This document shows, one piece after another, positions 48,312-56,520 of a stretch of 64,000 nt of DNA (the stretch's first letter is position 1; each line of letters starts with the position of its first letter). The position numbers and the translations under genes were made by a program. Source of the stretch: Chitiniphilus shinanonensis DSM 23277 (GTDB lineage: Bacteria; Pseudomonadota; Gammaproteobacteria; Burkholderiales; Chitinibacteraceae); NCBI RefSeq assembly GCF_000374805.1, contig NZ_KB895351.1, positions 1 to 64,000 on the forward strand, written 5' to 3'. The notes under the pieces are model-generated. The model was not told where the DNA came from, made no database searches, and saw only the letters and a list, made by a program, of their open reading frames with translations.

Positions 48312-48635
48312 TCATTCGCCGGCGGCGACCCAGCTGAGGTAGGTGGGCAGTCCGGCCGTGACCGGCAGCGCGATGATCTCCGGCACGTCGTAAGGATGCC
48401 GCGCCGCCAGCCATGCCTGCAATGCCGGATAACGCGCGCGGGTGGTCTTGGCCAGCAGTGGAACTTCCGTGGCGATTTCGGTTCTTCCCTGCCAGCGGTA
48501 GACTGACTGCACCGGCGCCAACTGGTTCACGCACGCCGCCAGACCTTCCTCCACCAGCCCCACCGCCAGTTCGCCGGCGCAATCGGCGTCCGGGCAGTTG
48601 CACAGCACCGCCAGTACTTCTTGGGAATCGTCCAT
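48312..48635 (-). CDS. cutA: CutA-type divalent cation tolerance protein
   Basis: 107 aa. LAVGLVEEGLAACVNQLAPV, VYRWQGRTEIATEVPLLAKT and HPYDVPEIIALPV are the CutA signature; trimeric, linked to copper tolerance in E. coli. A good ribosome site (AGAGGTAAGG) precedes its ATG. The start codon overlaps that of fxsA on the other strand by two bases. It leads the dsbD run (37-bp gap). Confidence 0.95.
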   Translation of the reverse strand: MDDSQEVLAVLCNCPDADCAGELAVGLVEEGLAACVNQLAPVQSVYRWQGRTEIATEVPLLAKTTRARYPALQAWLAARHPYDVPEIIALPVTAGLPTYLSWVAAGE

Positions 48636-49044
48636 GCCTTACCTCTTGCTCGCGCTGCTGGCTTATCCGGCAGCGGAAATCGTCGTCATGATCCTGGTCG
48701 CCAAGGCCATCGGCACCGGCTGGTTGCTGGCCTGGATCGTCCTCACCGCCGTCGCCGGCGGGCTGATGTTGCGCCATCACCGCATCGCGGTGGCGTGGTC
48801 GCTGGTATCCGACCTGCGCAGCGGGCGCCTGACCATGGGCAGCCTGTTCTGGGTGGCGCGCTACTACGTGGCGGCGCTGCTGCTACTGCTGCCGGGCCTG
48901 ATCGGCGACGCGGTGGCGCTGTGCCTGCTGCTGCCGTGGGGCACCCGCCCGGCCAGCCCCGACCTGCCCAAGGACGTGATCGACGGCGAGTATCGCCGTA
49001 TCGATCACGGTGGCGCGTTGCGCCACGAGGACGAGCGCCGCTGA
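48634..49044 (+). CDS. fxsA: FxsA-family inner-membrane protein
   Basis: 136 aa. Several hydrophobic helices; LLLALLAYPAAEIVVMILVA and TGWLLAWIVLTAVAGGLMLR match FxsA, known for suppressing phage F-exclusion when overexpressed. The native role is not known. ATG at 48634 overlaps cutA's start (CATG), so each promoter must lie inside the other gene. Confidence 0.88.
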   Translation: MPYLLLALLAYPAAEIVVMILVAKAIGTGWLLAWIVLTAVAGGLMLRHHRIAVAWSLVSDLRSGRLTMGSLFWVARYYVAALLLLLPGLIGDAVALCLLLPWGTRPASPDLPKDVIDGEYRRIDHGGALRHEDERR

Positions 49045-49051
49045 GGCCGCT

Positions 49052-49357
49052 CTAGGCCGCGTCGGCGGCCAATCCCACGGCCTGTTCGGGCGCCTGGGGG
49101 CTGCCGACGATGCGGATCACCTTGCGGCGCGACGAAGCGCCGCTTTTCAATTCCACCTGGCGGCGCGGCACCGCGAACGCCTGGGCCAGGAAGTCGAGCA
49201 GCGCCGCGTTGGCCTTGCCGTCCACCGGCGGGGCCGCCAAACGCAACTTGAGCGCGCCGTCGTACAGGCCGGTCACCTCGGTCTTCTTCGCGCCGGGCTG
49301 CACGTGCAATTGCAGCAGCCAGGCGTCGCCATCGCGGCGATACCAGCCGTCGGCCAT
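49052..49357 (-). CDS. DUF167 family protein (YggU)
   Basis: 101 aa. WLLQLHVQPGAKKTEVTGLY and LRLAAPPVDGKANAALLDFL are the DUF167/YggU signature. The family is small and conserved, function unknown. Its ATG overlaps the yggT stop by one base (TGATG). Last gene of yggS-proC-yggT-yggU. Confidence 0.92.
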   Translation of the reverse strand: MADGWYRRDGDAWLLQLHVQPGAKKTEVTGLYDGALKLRLAAPPVDGKANAALLDFLAQAFAVPRRQVELKSGASSRRKVIRIVGSPQAPEQAVGLAADAA

Positions 49358-49947
49358 CAGGCCGGTCCCACCATCGACACGTAGGCGAGGATGGCGCTTT
49401 CCAGCTTGGGAATCAGCACGTTGAGGAACAGCTGGATCACCAGCAGCAGGATCAGCGGGGTGATGTCGACGCTGCCCACCGGCGGGATGATGCGCCGCAG
49501 CGGCCGCAGGAACGGTCCGGTCAGCGTGTTGAGCAGCGGCATCAGCGGGTTGTAGGGCGAGAACCACGACATCAGCGCTTGGCCGATCACGGCGGCGGTG
49601 AGCAGGTACAGCGACATCTTGAACAGCTCCAGCACCGACACCACCAGCAGCGCCAGCAGCGAGGCGGGGGCGGTGAAGACGAAGCTCCACGGCGTCAGCG
49701 CCAGCATCAGCGCGTGCATCAGGAAGGCGGTGAAGCCCGCCAGCACGAAGCTGGCGGTGTCGTAGCCGCGGAACGGCGGCAGGATGCGCCGCGCCGGCAG
49801 CACCGCCCAGTTGGTCAGCGCCAGTACGAACTGGCCCAACGGATGGCGGAACGAAGCCTTGAACGCCTGGAGGTAGAAGCGCGCGAGGAACAGCAGGATC
49901 AGAAAGCCGCCAATGCTGCGCAGCAGGAAGTGCAGGGCGTCGACCAT
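49357..49947 (-). CDS. YggT-family membrane protein
   Basis: 196 aa with two repeats of the YggT pattern (ALHFLLRSIGGFLILLFLAR and SWFSPYNPLMPLLNTLTGPF with PLRRIIPPVGSVDITPLILL), four or so TM helices. Often encoded with yggS and proC, as here; the family is linked to osmotic/potassium tolerance in some reports. Precise role unknown. Confidence 0.92.
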   Translation of the reverse strand: MVDALHFLLRSIGGFLILLFLARFYLQAFKASFRHPLGQFVLALTNWAVLPARRILPPFRGYDTASFVLAGFTAFLMHALMLALTPWSFVFTAPASLLALLVVSVLELFKMSLYLLTAAVIGQALMSWFSPYNPLMPLLNTLTGPFLRPLRRIIPPVGSVDITPLILLLVIQLFLNVLIPKLESAILAYVSMVGPA

Positions 49948-49957
49948 GGTGCGCTCC

Positions 49958-50776
49958 TCAGTCCGCGTCGCGGCCCAGCTCTTCGCCCAGTTCGCGGGAA
50001 CGGGCGGCGGCGGCGGCGGCGGCGGCGATGATGGTGGCGCGGAGCTGGCTGGTCTCGAATGCGTTGATCGCGCGTTCGGTGGTGCCGCCCTTGCTGGTGA
50101 CCTTGGCACGCAGGGTGCCGGCGTCGTCCTCGCTGTCGAGCGCGAGTTTCACCGCGCCGGAGAAGGTGTGATACGCCAGCTTGCGCGCGGTGTCGGGATT
50201 GAAGCCCTGGGCACGGGCGGCCGCCTGCAGCGCTTCCATGAAATAGAACACGTAGGCCGGGCCGCTGCCGGAAATGGCGGTGATGCCGTCGATCTCGGCT
50301 TCGTCGTCGACCCACACCACTTCGCCCACCGCGCCGAGCACGCGCGTCGCCAGTGCGCGGTCGTCCTCGCCGACCGCGTCGCCGGCATAGGCGCCGGACA
50401 AGCCGGCCTGCACCAGCGCCGGGGTGTTGGGCATCACCCGCACCACGCGGGCATGGCCGCCCAGCCAGCGCGACAGGCTGTCGGCGCGGATGCCGGCGGC
50501 GATGGAGATCACCAGCGCATCGCCCAGCGCCGGCGCCAGTTGCCGGGCCACCGCCTTGAGCTGCTGCGGCTTGACGGCCAGCACCAGCACGTCGCTGGCG
50601 GGCAAGGCTTCATCGGGGCTGCCGCCGTGCACGCCATAGCGCGTGGCCAGCTCGGCGAGCTTGGCGGCATCCGGATCGACCACGTGGACGTCGCCGGCCG
50701 GAGTGCCGCGGCTGATCAAACCGCCGATGATGGCGCTGGCCATGTTGCCGCCGCCGATGAAGGTGATCTTGCTCAT
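49958..50776 (-). CDS. proC: pyrroline-5-carboxylate reductase
   Basis: 272 aa. Last step of proline synthesis, NAD(P)H-dependent. ITFIGGGNMASAIIGGLISR (Rossmann), VLAVKPQQLKAVARQLAP, RVMPNTPALVQAGLSG and GITAISGSGPAYVFYFMEAL are typical, as is SKGGTTERAINAFE. A run of eight alanines (IIAAAAAAAAR) near the C-terminus is encoded by a GCC-type tract that may be slippage-prone. Confidence 0.97.
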   Translation of the reverse strand: MSKITFIGGGNMASAIIGGLISRGTPAGDVHVVDPDAAKLAELATRYGVHGGSPDEALPASDVLVLAVKPQQLKAVARQLAPALGDALVISIAAGIRADSLSRWLGGHARVVRVMPNTPALVQAGLSGAYAGDAVGEDDRALATRVLGAVGEVVWVDDEAEIDGITAISGSGPAYVFYFMEALQAAARAQGFNPDTARKLAYHTFSGAVKLALDSEDDAGTLRAKVTSKGGTTERAINAFETSQLRATIIAAAAAAAARSRELGEELGRDAD

Positions 50777-50804
50777 CCTGGAGTTCCTTGATCCTGGTCC
50801 GTGG

Positions 50805-51524
50805 TTAGGGGGATTGCGGCGCCGGCTGCACCGCGCCCGGCGTCCTGCTGCCGAACAGCGCGGTGCCGACCCGCACGATGGTAGCGCCTTCCCGGATCGC
50901 CAGATCCAGGTCGGCCGACATGCCCATCGACAAGGTGTCGAGGGCGAGTCCTTGATCCTGCAAACGCCGTTGCAGCGTGGCGAGTGTTGCGAATTGCGCA
51001 CGCAGCCGTTCGTCGTCGCCCGTCGGCTCGGGAATGCACATCAGCCCGCGCAGCCGCAACCGTGGCAGGGCCGCCACGGCATGCGCCAGCGCCGGCGCCT
51101 CTTCCGGCGTCACCCCCGACTTGCTCGCCTCGCCCGACACATTCACCTGGATGCAGACGTTCAATGGCGGCAGCGTATCGGGGCGCTGCGCCGCCAGGCG
51201 CTCGGCGATCCTGAGGCGGTCGAGGGTATGCACCCAGGCCGCAATTTGAGCAACCTGGCGGGTCTTGTTGCTCTGCAGTGGCCCGATGAAATGCCACTCC
51301 AGATCGCCCAGGTCGGCCAGTTGCTGTGCCTTGGTCGTCAGTTCCTGCACATAGTTTTCGCCGAAGGCCCGCTGACCGTGACCATAGAGCTCACGGATCG
51401 GTTCCGCCGGGAAGGTCTTGCCGACCGCCAGCAAGCCGACGCTTTCCGCCGGCCGCCCGGCGGCTTGTGCGGCCTGCGCCATACGCGTCAGCACGCCTTG
51501 CCACGCTGTAAAAATCGTTGCCAT
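50805..51524 (-). CDS. YggS-family PLP homeostasis protein
   Basis: 239 aa. PLP lysine in VGLLAVGKTFPAEPIRELYG; other motifs AFGENYVQELTTKAQQL, LEWHFIGPLQSNK, and GMSADLDLAIREGATIVRVG. The family (PLPBP) binds PLP without clear catalysis and keeps B6 and amino-acid pools balanced. First gene of the minus-strand run; it diverges from pilT. Confidence 0.95.
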   Translation of the reverse strand: MATIFTAWQGVLTRMAQAAQAAGRPAESVGLLAVGKTFPAEPIRELYGHGQRAFGENYVQELTTKAQQLADLGDLEWHFIGPLQSNKTRQVAQIAAWVHTLDRLRIAERLAAQRPDTLPPLNVCIQVNVSGEASKSGVTPEEAPALAHAVAALPRLRLRGLMCIPEPTGDDERLRAQFATLATLQRRLQDQGLALDTLSMGMSADLDLAIREGATIVRVGTALFGSRTPGAVQPAPQSP

Positions 51525-51617
51525 AATGCTTCGCAGTTTTGCGCCAGCCCAGATTTCACGCCGCTTGCGGTGCCTTCGGGGCGCCCGCCGGCGCTAAGCC
51601 GAAGGACAAAATTATAA

Positions 51618-52661
51618 ATGGAAATTTCCGAACTCTTGGCCTTTGCCGTCAAGAACAAGGCATCCGACCTGCACCTTTCCTCCGGCCTGCCGCCGATGAT
51701 CCGCGTCCACGGGGACGTGCGCCGCATCAACCTGCCCGCGCTTGAGCACAAGGATGTGCACGACATGGTGTACGACATCATGAACGACGGGCAGCGCAAG
51801 GTGTACGAAGACACGCTGGAGGCGGATTTCTCCTTCGAGATCCCCAACCTGGCGCGTTTCCGCGTCAACGCCTTCGTGCAGCAGCGCGGCGCCGGCGCCG
51901 TGTTCCGGACCATTCCGTCCAAGGTGCTGACGCTCGAAGAGCTGAACGCGCCCAAGGTGTTCCAGGATATCTCCGAAAACCCGCGCGGGCTGGTGCTGGT
52001 GACCGGGCCGACCGGCTCGGGCAAATCCACCACGTTGGCCGCAATGGTCAACTACATCAACGAAAACGAGTACGGGCACATCCTCACCGTCGAGGACCCG
52101 ATCGAATTCGTGCACCAATCCAAGAAGTGCCTGATCAACCAGCGCGAGGTCGGCCCGCATACGCTGAGTTTCTCCAACGCGCTGCGTTCCGCGCTGCGGG
52201 AAGACCCGGACGTGATCCTGGTGGGTGAAATGCGCGACCTGGAGACCATCCGCCTGGCGCTGACCGCCGCCGAGACGGGCCACCTGGTGTTCGGCACGCT
52301 GCACACCAGCTCTGCGGCCAAGACCATCGACCGCGTGGTCGACGTGTTCCCCGCGGCGGAAAAGGAAATGGTGCGCGCGATGTTGTCCGAATCGCTGCGC
52401 GCGGTGATCTCGCAGACTCTGCTCAAGACCAAGGACGGCCAGGGCCGGGTGGCGGCGCACGAGATCATGATCGGCATCCCGGCCATCCGTAACCTGATCC
52501 GCGAGAACAAGATCGCGCAGATGTATTCGTCGATCCAGACCGGCCAGCAATTCGGCATGCAGACGCTGGACCAGAGCCTGCAACACCTGGTGCAGCGCAA
52601 CGTCGTCTCGGTGGCCGAGGCGCGCATGAAGGCGGCCATCCCTGATAACTTCAAGGGATAG
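51618..52661 (+). CDS. pilT: type IV pilus retraction ATPase PilT
   Basis: 347 aa. Hexameric ATPase that depolymerises type IV pili for twitching. MEISELLAFAVKNKASDLHL start, Walker A VTGPTGSGKSTTLAAMVNYI, Walker B-type VILVGEMRDLETIRLALTAA and AIRNLIRENKIAQMYSSIQT (AIRNLIRE motif of PilT). AAGGAC ribosome site. Followed by pilU. Confidence 0.98.
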   Translation: MEISELLAFAVKNKASDLHLSSGLPPMIRVHGDVRRINLPALEHKDVHDMVYDIMNDGQRKVYEDTLEADFSFEIPNLARFRVNAFVQQRGAGAVFRTIPSKVLTLEELNAPKVFQDISENPRGLVLVTGPTGSGKSTTLAAMVNYINENEYGHILTVEDPIEFVHQSKKCLINQREVGPHTLSFSNALRSALREDPDVILVGEMRDLETIRLALTAAETGHLVFGTLHTSSAAKTIDRVVDVFPAAEKEMVRAMLSESLRAVISQTLLKTKDGQGRVAAHEIMIGIPAIRNLIRENKIAQMYSSIQTGQQFGMQTLDQSLQHLVQRNVVSVAEARMKAAIPDNFKG

Positions 52662-52726
52662 GGATAAATCCTGGAAAAGCGCCCGCGGGACCGGGTATAA
52701 CGACGATAACTACCACGGGTACGACG

Positions 52727-53863
52727 ATGGAAAAGGAACAAGCAGCCAAGTTCATGCAGGATCTCCTGCGCCACATGCGCGCCAAGGGTGCATCGGACTT
52801 GTTTATCACCGCGGATTTTCCCCCGGCGATGAAGATCGACGGCAAGGTGACGCCGGTCTCGGCGCAACTGCTGACCGCCCAGCACACCAAGGAACTGGCC
52901 CGCTCGATCATGAACGACCGCCAGGCCGAGGAATTCGAAGCCAGCAAGGAGTGCAACTTCGCGATCAGCCCCGGCACGCTCGGGCGCTTTCGCGTCAACG
53001 CCTTCATGCAGCAGAGCCGGGTGGGCATGGTGCTGCGGACCATCAACTCCGAAATCCCGCGCCTGGACGAACTCGGCCTGCCGCCGGTGCTTCAGGATAT
53101 CGCCATGACCAAGCGCGGCCTGGTGATCTTCGTCGGCGGTACCGGCAGCGGCAAATCGACCTCCCTGGCCGCGATGATCGGTCATCGCAACGAAAGCTCG
53201 TACGACCACATCATCACCATCGAAGACCCGATCGAATACGTGCACGAGCACAAGAACTGCATCGTCACGCAGCGCGAGGTGGGGGTGGACACCGATTCCT
53301 GGGGCGCGGCGCTGAAGAACACGCTGCGGCAGGCGCCGGACGTGATCCTGATCGGCGAGATCCGCGATCGCGACACCATGGACTACGCCATCGCCTTCGC
53401 CGAAACCGGCCACCTGTGCATGGCCACGCTGCACGCCAACTCGTCCAACCAGGCGCTGGACCGCATCATCAACTTCTTCCCCGAAGAGCGCCGCGCGCAG
53501 TTGCTGATGGACCTGTCGCTGAACCTGAAGGCGTTCGTCTCACAACGCCTGTTGCCCCACCGTTCCGGCAAGGGGCGGGTGGCCGCGGTGGAGGTGATGC
53601 TGAACTCCCCGCTGATCTCGGAGCTGATCTTCAAGGGCGAAGTGCACGAAATCAAAGAAATCATGAAGAAGTCCCGCGAGCTGGGCATGCAGACCTTCGA
53701 CCAGAGCCTGTTCGACCTCTACGAGGCGGGCAAGGTGAGCTACGAGGACGCCCTGCGCAACGCGGATTCGGTCAACGACTTGCGCCTGCAGATCAAATTG
53801 CAGGGCTCGGAAGCCAAGCAGAAGGACGTGTTGTCGGGGATCGACCACCTGGACATCGTTTGA
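52727..53863 (+). CDS. pilU: PilU, PilT-dependent retraction ATPase
   Basis: 378 aa, a PilT paralogue. Walker A FVGGTGSGKSTSLAAMIG, VILIGEIRDRDTMDYAIAFA, and a longer C-terminus than PilT (YEDALRNADSVNDLRLQIKL). It supports PilT for high-force retraction (family knowledge). 65 bp after pilT; probably one transcript with it and with the fimV-like gene. Confidence 0.97.
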   Translation: MEKEQAAKFMQDLLRHMRAKGASDLFITADFPPAMKIDGKVTPVSAQLLTAQHTKELARSIMNDRQAEEFEASKECNFAISPGTLGRFRVNAFMQQSRVGMVLRTINSEIPRLDELGLPPVLQDIAMTKRGLVIFVGGTGSGKSTSLAAMIGHRNESSYDHIITIEDPIEYVHEHKNCIVTQREVGVDTDSWGAALKNTLRQAPDVILIGEIRDRDTMDYAIAFAETGHLCMATLHANSSNQALDRIINFFPEERRAQLLMDLSLNLKAFVSQRLLPHRSGKGRVAAVEVMLNSPLISELIFKGEVHEIKEIMKKSRELGMQTFDQSLFDLYEAGKVSYEDALRNADSVNDLRLQIKLQGSEAKQKDVLSGIDHLDIV

Positions 53864-53890
53864 GCGGATTGCTCGACGTCAGGCGACTCA

Positions 53891-56080
53891 ATGAATTCAC
53901 CTTTTAGCCCGTCTCGCCTTTGCCTTTCGTTGGCTGCGTTCGGCAGCGTGCTGGCCCCGTCCGCCTCGCTGGCCGCCACCCTGGGCGACATCGACGTCAG
54001 TTCGGCCTTGGGCGAGCGCTTGCAGGCCACCATTCCCGTCTATGCCAGTGGCGACGAGATGCTGTCGCTGCGCTGCTTCCGCCTGATGCCGGGCGGCGAC
54101 GACGGCGCCGTGCCGCTGACCCGCGCCCGGCTGGGCTTCGAGAGCACGCCCGATGGCGGCGTGTTGCGCATCCTCAGCAGCGACGTGGTGCAGGAGCCCG
54201 TCATCGGCCTGTCGGTGCGACTGGCGTGTCCCTCCAATACCACCGGCGAATTCCAGCGCGACTACGCCATCCTGCTCGACCCGCGCGAGTACACCGCCGC
54301 GCCGGTCGTCAGCGGCCGCTCGGCGTCGTCCCAGGCCGCGCGTCGTGGCGAGCCGTCGCGTCGCAGCGCGCCGCCGCTGGGTGGCGTCTGGCGCACCGAG
54401 TCGGGTGATTCGGTGGAGCGTATCGCCCGTCGTTACTTCCCCAACGACGCCCAGGAACGTGCCTGGCTGATCGACGAGATCCACCAGTTGAACGACGGCC
54501 TGCCGCAGAGCTCGCGGGTGCCGCTCGACAGCGGGCTGGCCGTCTACCTGCCGCCGCCGCGGATCCGCCCCGAGGCACCGGAGGACACGGTGAGCCAGGT
54601 GTTGCCGCGCGAGCCGGCGCGCCCGGCCGCCCGGCCGGCGCTGACCATTGAACCGCTGCCCGCGCCGGTGGAAGGCGCGCTCGCCACGCCGTCCGCGCCG
54701 CGCTCGGTCGATGCCTCCGGCACCTATCGCCTGCAATTGTCGGCGCCGACGCTCGATCTGGAATACCGCGCGCCGATGACGCCCGAGGAAACGCTGCGCC
54801 TGCGGGAAAACCTGCTGCTGCTGGAGTCGGACGACCAGACCGCGCAACTGATGCAGCTGAAGTACCAGATCGCCCAGCTGGAAAAGCAACTGGCCCAGGT
54901 GAAATCACGCGCCGGCCTGAGGTCGGGCGCCGAGCCGGAGCAGCCCGGCAGCGACAAGCCGGCGGCGGGTGGCGAGAGCGGCTACTGGATGTGGGGCGGC
55001 CTGCTGGCCTTGCTGCTGTTGCCGGGAGGGTATGTCCTGTGGCGCTGGCGCGAACGCCGCCTCGCCGACGAATACGAGCCGTTCTCCATGGCGACCACGC
55101 TGGAGCCGCGTTTCAGCGGCACCGGCAAGCTGGCCACGGGCTTCGGCGAGCCGCCGCCGGTGCCGATCACCACCGGCGCGACCGGCGGCCCCGGCGTGCG
55201 CGACCTGGCGCACAACATCGCGCAGATGGCGAACGAATGGCACAACGACGAAGTGGACGTGGTGCTGCCGGGCAATGTCTCCGAAGAGGCGCAACTGCTG
55301 ATCGACCACGGTCTGGTGCAACAGGCGGTGAACCTGCTGTCGCACGAGATCGAACAACACCCCACCGCGCTGGCGCTGTGGATGAAGCTGTTCGAAGTGC
55401 TGCGGCACAACGATATGAAGCAGCCGTTCCAGGAGAGAGCGGTGGCGTTCCGGCTGCAGTTCGCCAGCGACGCGCTGTGGCAGCAGGTACAGGCGCTGGG
55501 CCGCGATCTCGATCCGGGCAACCCGCTCTACGAACCGCTGGACGAGGACGACGCGCTGCTGCCGAGCGCGCGCCCTGTCGTGCCGCCTGCGTCGGCACCG
55601 GCGCCCGCGGTGGCCGCGCCCGCCGCCACGCCGTTGCGCGAGGCGCTGGGCGCGCGGGACGACGATGCGCTGCGGATGCCGGAGATGCCGTCGCTGGAGT
55701 TCACCCTGGCCGAAGCGCCGGCCGAGCCCTCGCATATCATCGAATCGCTGGAGCTGCCGCCGCTCGACAGCGAACCGTTCGAGCTGGAGGCCAAGCCGGT
55801 TCAGGAGCCGCCGCCCGCCGAAGGCGAGCCGCTGTTCAAGCCGGCCGACTTCCTGATCGCCGAAGTGCCGCCGAGCGACAAGCCGAGCACCGCCGAGGTC
55901 AATCCGATGGAGTTCCTCACCGACGATCCGGTGTTGCGCCCGGTGTCGGAGCTGCTGGCCAAGGGCGACACCAGCACCGTGTTCCGCCTGCTGGAGGAAA
56001 CCCTCTACAACGGCACGCTGGAGCAGCGCCAGACGGCGTTGAAATGGCTGGATCGACTGTTCCCGATCAAGCACCGCTGA
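53891..56080 (+). CDS. FimV-like pilus/polarity scaffold protein
   Basis: 729 aa. Signal peptide, then the FimV N-terminal domain (AATLGDIDVSSALGERLQAT, IPVYASGDEMLSLRCFRLMP), a LysM-like segment (GVWRTESGDSVERIARRYFP), a short coiled coil (TAQLMQLKYQIAQLEKQLAQ), a TM helix (about 362-382), an acidic disordered part and a C-terminal TPR-like end (TLEQRQTALKWLDRLFPIKH). FimV links peptidoglycan, cAMP signalling and type IV pilus function. Its place right after pilU fits that role. A terminator follows. Confidence 0.88.
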   Translation: MNSPFSPSRLCLSLAAFGSVLAPSASLAATLGDIDVSSALGERLQATIPVYASGDEMLSLRCFRLMPGGDDGAVPLTRARLGFESTPDGGVLRILSSDVVQEPVIGLSVRLACPSNTTGEFQRDYAILLDPREYTAAPVVSGRSASSQAARRGEPSRRSAPPLGGVWRTESGDSVERIARRYFPNDAQERAWLIDEIHQLNDGLPQSSRVPLDSGLAVYLPPPRIRPEAPEDTVSQVLPREPARPAARPALTIEPLPAPVEGALATPSAPRSVDASGTYRLQLSAPTLDLEYRAPMTPEETLRLRENLLLLESDDQTAQLMQLKYQIAQLEKQLAQVKSRAGLRSGAEPEQPGSDKPAAGGESGYWMWGGLLALLLLPGGYVLWRWRERRLADEYEPFSMATTLEPRFSGTGKLATGFGEPPPVPITTGATGGPGVRDLAHNIAQMANEWHNDEVDVVLPGNVSEEAQLLIDHGLVQQAVNLLSHEIEQHPTALALWMKLFEVLRHNDMKQPFQERAVAFRLQFASDALWQQVQALGRDLDPGNPLYEPLDEDDALLPSARPVVPPASAPAPAVAAPAATPLREALGARDDDALRMPEMPSLEFTLAEAPAEPSHIIESLELPPLDSEPFELEAKPVQEPPPAEGEPLFKPADFLIAEVPPSDKPSTAEVNPMEFLTDDPVLRPVSELLAKGDTSTVFRLLEETLYNGTLEQRQTALKWLDRLFPIKHR

Positions 56081-56082
56081 CC

Positions 56083-56110
56083 ACCGCCCGCTTCGCCGGG
56101 CGGTTTTTCT
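56083..56110 (+). terminator. terminator after the fimV-like gene
   Basis: ACCGCCCG / CGGGCGGT with loop CTTCGC, followed by TTTTCTT. Confidence 0.85.
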
Positions 56111-56242
56111 TGCCTGGCCGGTTTGGCGAATGCCATGCGTCAGATTGACTCTTGTTTCTGACAGTCAGTGTGCAGCAGGCCGCGCTGGTTACATAACGAA
56201 GCAAATCGTAAACCGGCAGCATTGGCGGGAAGCGGGAATGAA

Positions 56243-56272
56243 AAAACGGCGCCGTTTGCACGACGCCGTTTT
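56243..56272 (-). terminator. terminator after tRNA-Ser
   Basis: AAAACGGCG / CGCCGTTTT with a 12-base inner loop that can pair further; on the minus strand it ends in TTTTTT. It lies just beyond the tRNA 3' end. Confidence 0.7.
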
Positions 56273-56282
56273 CTCCTGGAAG

Positions 56283-56372
56283 TGGCGGAAAGGGTGGGAT
56301 TCGAACCCACGTTAGACCGGAGCCTAAACCAGATTTCGAGTCTGGCGCATTCGACCACTCTGCCACCTTTCC
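56283..56372 (-). tRNA. tRNA-Ser (anticodon CGA)
   Basis: 90 nt including encoded CCA. The acceptor stem GGAAAGG pairs with CCTTTCC, followed by discriminator G73, as for serine. The anticodon loop is CTCGAAA (anticodon CGA, reads UCG). A long variable arm (TTTAGGCTCCGGTCTAA) and the T-arm GTGGGTTCGAATCCCAC are clear. It has its own promoter and terminator. Confidence 0.97.
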
Positions 56373-56386
56373 GCGAGGAAGGCCGG

Positions 56387-56415
56387 ATTCTAGCCGGGTT
56401 TATTAGCAAATGCAA
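56387..56415 (-). promoter_or_regulatory. sigma-70 promoter of tRNA-Ser
   Basis: TTGCAT (-35, 56415-56410), 17-bp spacer, TAGAAT (-10, 56392-56387). The transcript would start about 8 bases before the mature tRNA. Confidence 0.75.
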
Positions 56416-56520
56416 AGTCTTTACGTTTGAGATGAACGGCAAAGATGTGCAGAATGCGCCCGTCCTAACCAGAGGTCCTCTAAAACGAGTTGATCAAGAG
56501 GACTTCATAGACGGAGTCGC

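Noticed and set aside
56281..56372. Protein frames across 56067-56524
   Set aside because: They run through the tRNA-Ser gene and its promoter and terminator and have no family motif.
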